A DNA stretch of 64,000 bases from Vombatus ursinus (Eukaryota > Chordata > Mammalia > Diprotodontia > Vombatidae): contig NW_020954590.1 of NCBI RefSeq assembly GCF_900497805.2, positions 92,888,772-92,952,771 of the forward strand, in the 5' to 3' direction. Below the pieces are notes generated by a model that was not told the origin of the DNA, made no database searches, and was given only the letters and a program-made list of their open reading frames with translations. A program made the position numbers and the translations under genes. How positions within the stretch are numbered: the stretch's first letter is position 1; each line of letters opens with the position of its first letter. This document shows positions 61,301 through 64,000 of this stretch, piece after piece.

Positions 61301-62281
61301 GTACAGCTGGATATAAACACTTTATCCTTGTTTAGACCTTTGTCACCTTTTGTTGGTGTTTACCTTTTTATGTTTGTTTTAACACCTGTGTTTTAACTTC
61401 AAGTTTTTGCAAAGCTCTTCTTTTTTCTTCAGGAACGTTTGAAAGTTCTCTATTTCATGAAAGGTCCATTCCCTTCTCCCCCCTTTAGGATTATAGTCAG
61501 TTTTGCTGTGTAAATTATTCTCGGCTGTAAGTCTATATCCTTTGCTTTCTTGAATATGATATTCCAAGTTCTCTTCTGCTTTGTAGTGGTGACTGCTAAA
61601 TTGTGTCTGATCCTGACTGACTCACCAGGACTTAAATTCTTTCTAGTTACTTCCAATATTTGTTTTTTCTTTGATCTGGAAGCTTTGGATTTTGATTAGG
61701 ATGTTTCTGGAAGTTTTCATTTGGGGGTTTCTTTTAGGAGGTAACTGGTGGATTTTTACTTTGCCATCTGGTTCTAAGAGGCTAGGCAGTTTTCTTTGAA
61801 AAATTTCTTGAATTATGAAGTCTAGGCTCTTGTTTTGGTCATGATGTTTAGGTAGCCCAATGATTTTAAATTTTATCTCCTTGTTCTGTTTTCCAGGTCT
61901 GTTGTTTTTGCAGCCTTACATTTTCTTCTTCTTTTATTTTCAGTCTTTTGACTTTGTTATAATATTTCTTGTTGCCTCATATTATCACTTGCTTTTGTTT
62001 GTTCCATTCTAATTTTCGGAGTTTGTTGCTTGTGCAAGGTTTTGCACCTCTTGTGCAAAACCATTAATTCTCTTTCCAAATCTTTCTTCCGTAGCATTTT
62101 TTATTTTCTGATTTTCTCCTTTAGCATTCTGATTTAATTGACAAAAACATTTTAAACTCTTGCTTCATCTCTTTCAATAATTCTAGTTGAATTTATGCCC
62201 AAGCTATGTTTTCCTTTGAAGCTTTGCTTGTAGATATTTTGGAATCATTCTTTTCTGCTTCTGTGTCTTGAGTGTCCCTGT

Positions 62282-62853
62282 TGATGGGGTATGGGCCCAA
62301 GCTGAGACCTTTGCCCCTTACCCCAAAAAGAATTTGGGTCCCATTTGTCTACAGGCCCTAGAAAACTCCACCTTGGACTCTCCTTGAACTCTTCCACTTC
62401 ATCAAGGGAGTCTGTAAGGTACTATGCCCAAACTCCCAATTCTCAGTTGCCCTTAACCTAGCCCAACCCTCCATTGTTTGTTACCTTGGGATGGTTCAGG
62501 CTTACTTCCCACCCTTGATCCTATCTAGAGAACTCCAGTCACCTCAGCCTACTGGCCACTCCCATCAAGATCCTCTCTAGACCCCTTCTCCAGTCACCTC
62601 AAACTACTTAGCCACTCCTAGATTCCTGTCCATTAAGGTGCTCAGATTCTTAACATGTAATCAGTGGCTGAGTTTCACTCTAGTCGGCTTGTCAATATGA
62701 GCATCACAAATATTCAGATTCCTTAAGAGTCTGGCCAATATGGTGAATCTTTAATAAACCTTGTTTTTGGCTGAAAGAAGGCTTGGGTTGAATTCATTTG
62801 GGCAGGACCTACGTGTTGCTGTTTCGGGATCCCAGCACCCCTAAACCTCAGCA
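62282..62853 (+). mobile_element. Solo LTR of an endogenous retrovirus (fossil)
   Basis: A 572-base element starting TGATGGGGTATGGGCC and ending CCTCAGCA (TG...CA), with an AATAAA near 62751. Flanked by the perfect 5-base duplication CCTGT (62277-62281 and 62854-62858). No internal viral region is present, so it is a solo LTR left by recombination. Family by general style is gammaretrovirus-like or class I, not certain. It is younger than the L1 it sits in. Confidence 0.88.
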
Positions 62854-62949
62854 CCTGTCACCATAATATCTTTTTTAATGGGGGTATTCTTTTTCTGTTT
62901 GTCATTCTTCCAGCCTACTTGCAGACTTTATTTATTTATTTATTTTTAT

Positions 62950-63087
62950 TTTTAGGCAGTTGGGGTTAAGTGACTTTCCCAGGGTCACACAGCTAGCAAG
63001 TGTCAAGTGTTTGGTTTGAGGTCGGATCTGCAGGTCCTCCTGACTTCCAGGTTGGTGCTGTATCCACTGTACCACCTAGCTGCCCCC
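62950..63087 (-). repeat. CORE-SINE, antisense, nested in L1
   Basis: 'ggcagttggggttaagtgac' to 'ccactgtaccacctagctgc', with a TTTA-rich tail complement at 62930-62955. Confidence 0.9.
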
Positions 63088-63390
63088 TACTTTCTGACTT
63101 TGAATTTGATTAGGGCTAGCCTCTGCTGAACTTCTAGAGGGAAGGTCTGGGCTTCTGTGACTCATTTTTTTGTGTATTAAGCATTGTGTTATTCCAGTAC
63201 AGCTTAGGCTGGTGACCTGCAAGCTTGAGATGCTCCTAAAGTGGTCTGATTTAGGATAAAGTCTGATTGCTGTTCCTTGGCATGAGTTCTGCAAGTTCCT
63301 GAATCTTGTTTGAGTCTAAGCAACAACAGACTGCAGCTGGGCTCAGACACTATCAGCCATCTTGGAAGTTCTGCTGGCTTAGAGTGGTAG

Positions 63391-63676
63391 AGCTGCAGGC
63401 TCTGGGACAGATGGAGTAAATACAACAAATCTAGAAAAGAAGGCAAAGGAGTTTTTTGGGGGGAGGGAAAGGCCTGTTGAAAGTGCGCCTGAACTGACAT
63501 GTCACATCCAAGCTGAGATGGTATCCAAGTTGTGTCTTGAAGAAAGCTAGGAGTCTAAGATGTAGAGTTCAGCAAGGGGTACGTCCTACATGTGGGGGAT
63601 CGCCTGTGCAGAGGCATTGAGGCTAGCGTTAGATGTAGTAAGAGAGTATTTTACTCCTGACATTAAGAAATGTATT
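63391..63676 (+). repeat. L2 LINE fragment
   Basis: 'tgtgtcttgaagaaagctag' and 'cctgtgcagaggcattgagg' fit L2 3' text. The L2 continues after the L1 insertion at 63677. Confidence 0.55.
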
Positions 63677-63960
63677 GATGAAAAATGCTATCAACATCCG
63701 GAGAAAGAACTATGGAGTTTGAACACAGATTGAAGCATACCGTTTTTCTTTTTTGTTTCTTCTTTCTTGTGGTTTTCCCTATTGGTTCTAATACTTTACA
63801 ACATGACTAATGTAGAAATATATTTAATATGATTGTACATGTATAGCCTATATCAGATTGCATGCCATCTTGGGGAGGGGGGAGTGGAGGGAGGGGGAGA
63901 AAATTTGGAACTTAAAATCTTACGGAAGTGAATGTTGAAAACTAAAAAAAACAAAACAAA
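63677..63960 (+). mobile_element. L1 LINE, strongly 5'-truncated, perfect 12-base target duplication
   Basis: Starts 'gatgaaaaatgctatcaaca' and runs through the L1 3' UTR to an A-rich tail. Flanked by 'aagaaatgtatt' at 63665-63676 and 63961-63972 without mismatch. One of the youngest-looking insertions here. Confidence 0.93.
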
Positions 63961-64000
63961 AAGAAATGTATTATCAAGATTAGGCCCAGTTGGCATTGCT

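Larger units (their letters stand above)
61370..63390 (-). mobile_element. L1 LINE ORF1 and 5' region, antisense, with LTR and SINE insertions
   Basis: Minus-strand frames at 61656-61379 resemble the C-terminal domain of L1 ORF1p: RIRHNLAVTTTKQKRTWNII, KKAKDIDLQPRIIYTAKLTI, which parallels the human IRLTADLS...QARREWGPIF...FQPRISYPAKLSF layout. The rest of ORF1 and a 5' leader extend to about 63390. The element is broken by a solo LTR (62282-62853) and a SINE (62950-63087). Confidence 0.75.

Overview
The window looks like marsupial nuclear DNA. The main evidence is its repeats: many copies of a tRNA-derived CORE-SINE (head like 'gggcagctaggtggcgcag', core like 'gggtcacacagctagtaag'), marsupial-type L1 3' ends, and abundant old L2, MIR and CR1/L3 LINE debris. 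I saw no SINE with the 3' half typical of Monodelphis SINE1, so an Australian marsupial (for example a dasyurid) is my best guess; this is inference. No bacterial, plasmid or CRISPR features were seen.

The window holds one recognisable protein gene, TRAM1 (translocating chain-associated membrane protein 1), complete on the minus strand. Eleven coding exons run from the ATG at 54587 down to the stop at 15775. All joins are GT-AG, the phases agree throughout, and the total is 1125 coding bases (374 residues plus stop), the length I recall for human TRAM1. Exon 1 lies in a strong CpG island (about 53560-55480) with no TATA box and NRF-1-like motifs. The 3' UTR runs to a canonical AATAAA (minus strand, 14188-14183). 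Introns 3 (106 bp) and 7 (96 bp) are tiny; introns 1, 6 and 10 are large and filled with old repeats.

Layout. 1-14.1 kb: intergenic DNA downstream of TRAM1, with L2, L1 and SINE pieces, nested insertions (8.1-8.9 kb and 10.4-11.1 kb) and a (TTTC)n tract holding a 10-base assembly gap. 14.2-15.8 kb: TRAM1 3' UTR. 15.8-54.6 kb: TRAM1 exons and introns, with two CR1/L3 elements antisense to the gene in intron 6, and an L1, an inverted RTE-like LINE, a hAT/Charlie element and a small hAT MITE in intron 1. 54.6-55.5 kb: 5' UTR and upstream CpG island. 55.5-64 kb: intergenic DNA with CR1/L3, L2 and L1, plus a clean solo LTR (62282-62853, 5-bp target duplication) inside an L1 ORF1 copy.

I found no convincing new biological system. 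The points most worth a second look are a strong-context upstream ORF ahead of the TRAM1 start, ACGTG elements in early intron 1 that could serve the ER stress response, a weak intron 9 donor whose read-through would give a short alternative C-terminus, a similar sequence in introns 6 and 9, and several dated nested insertions.
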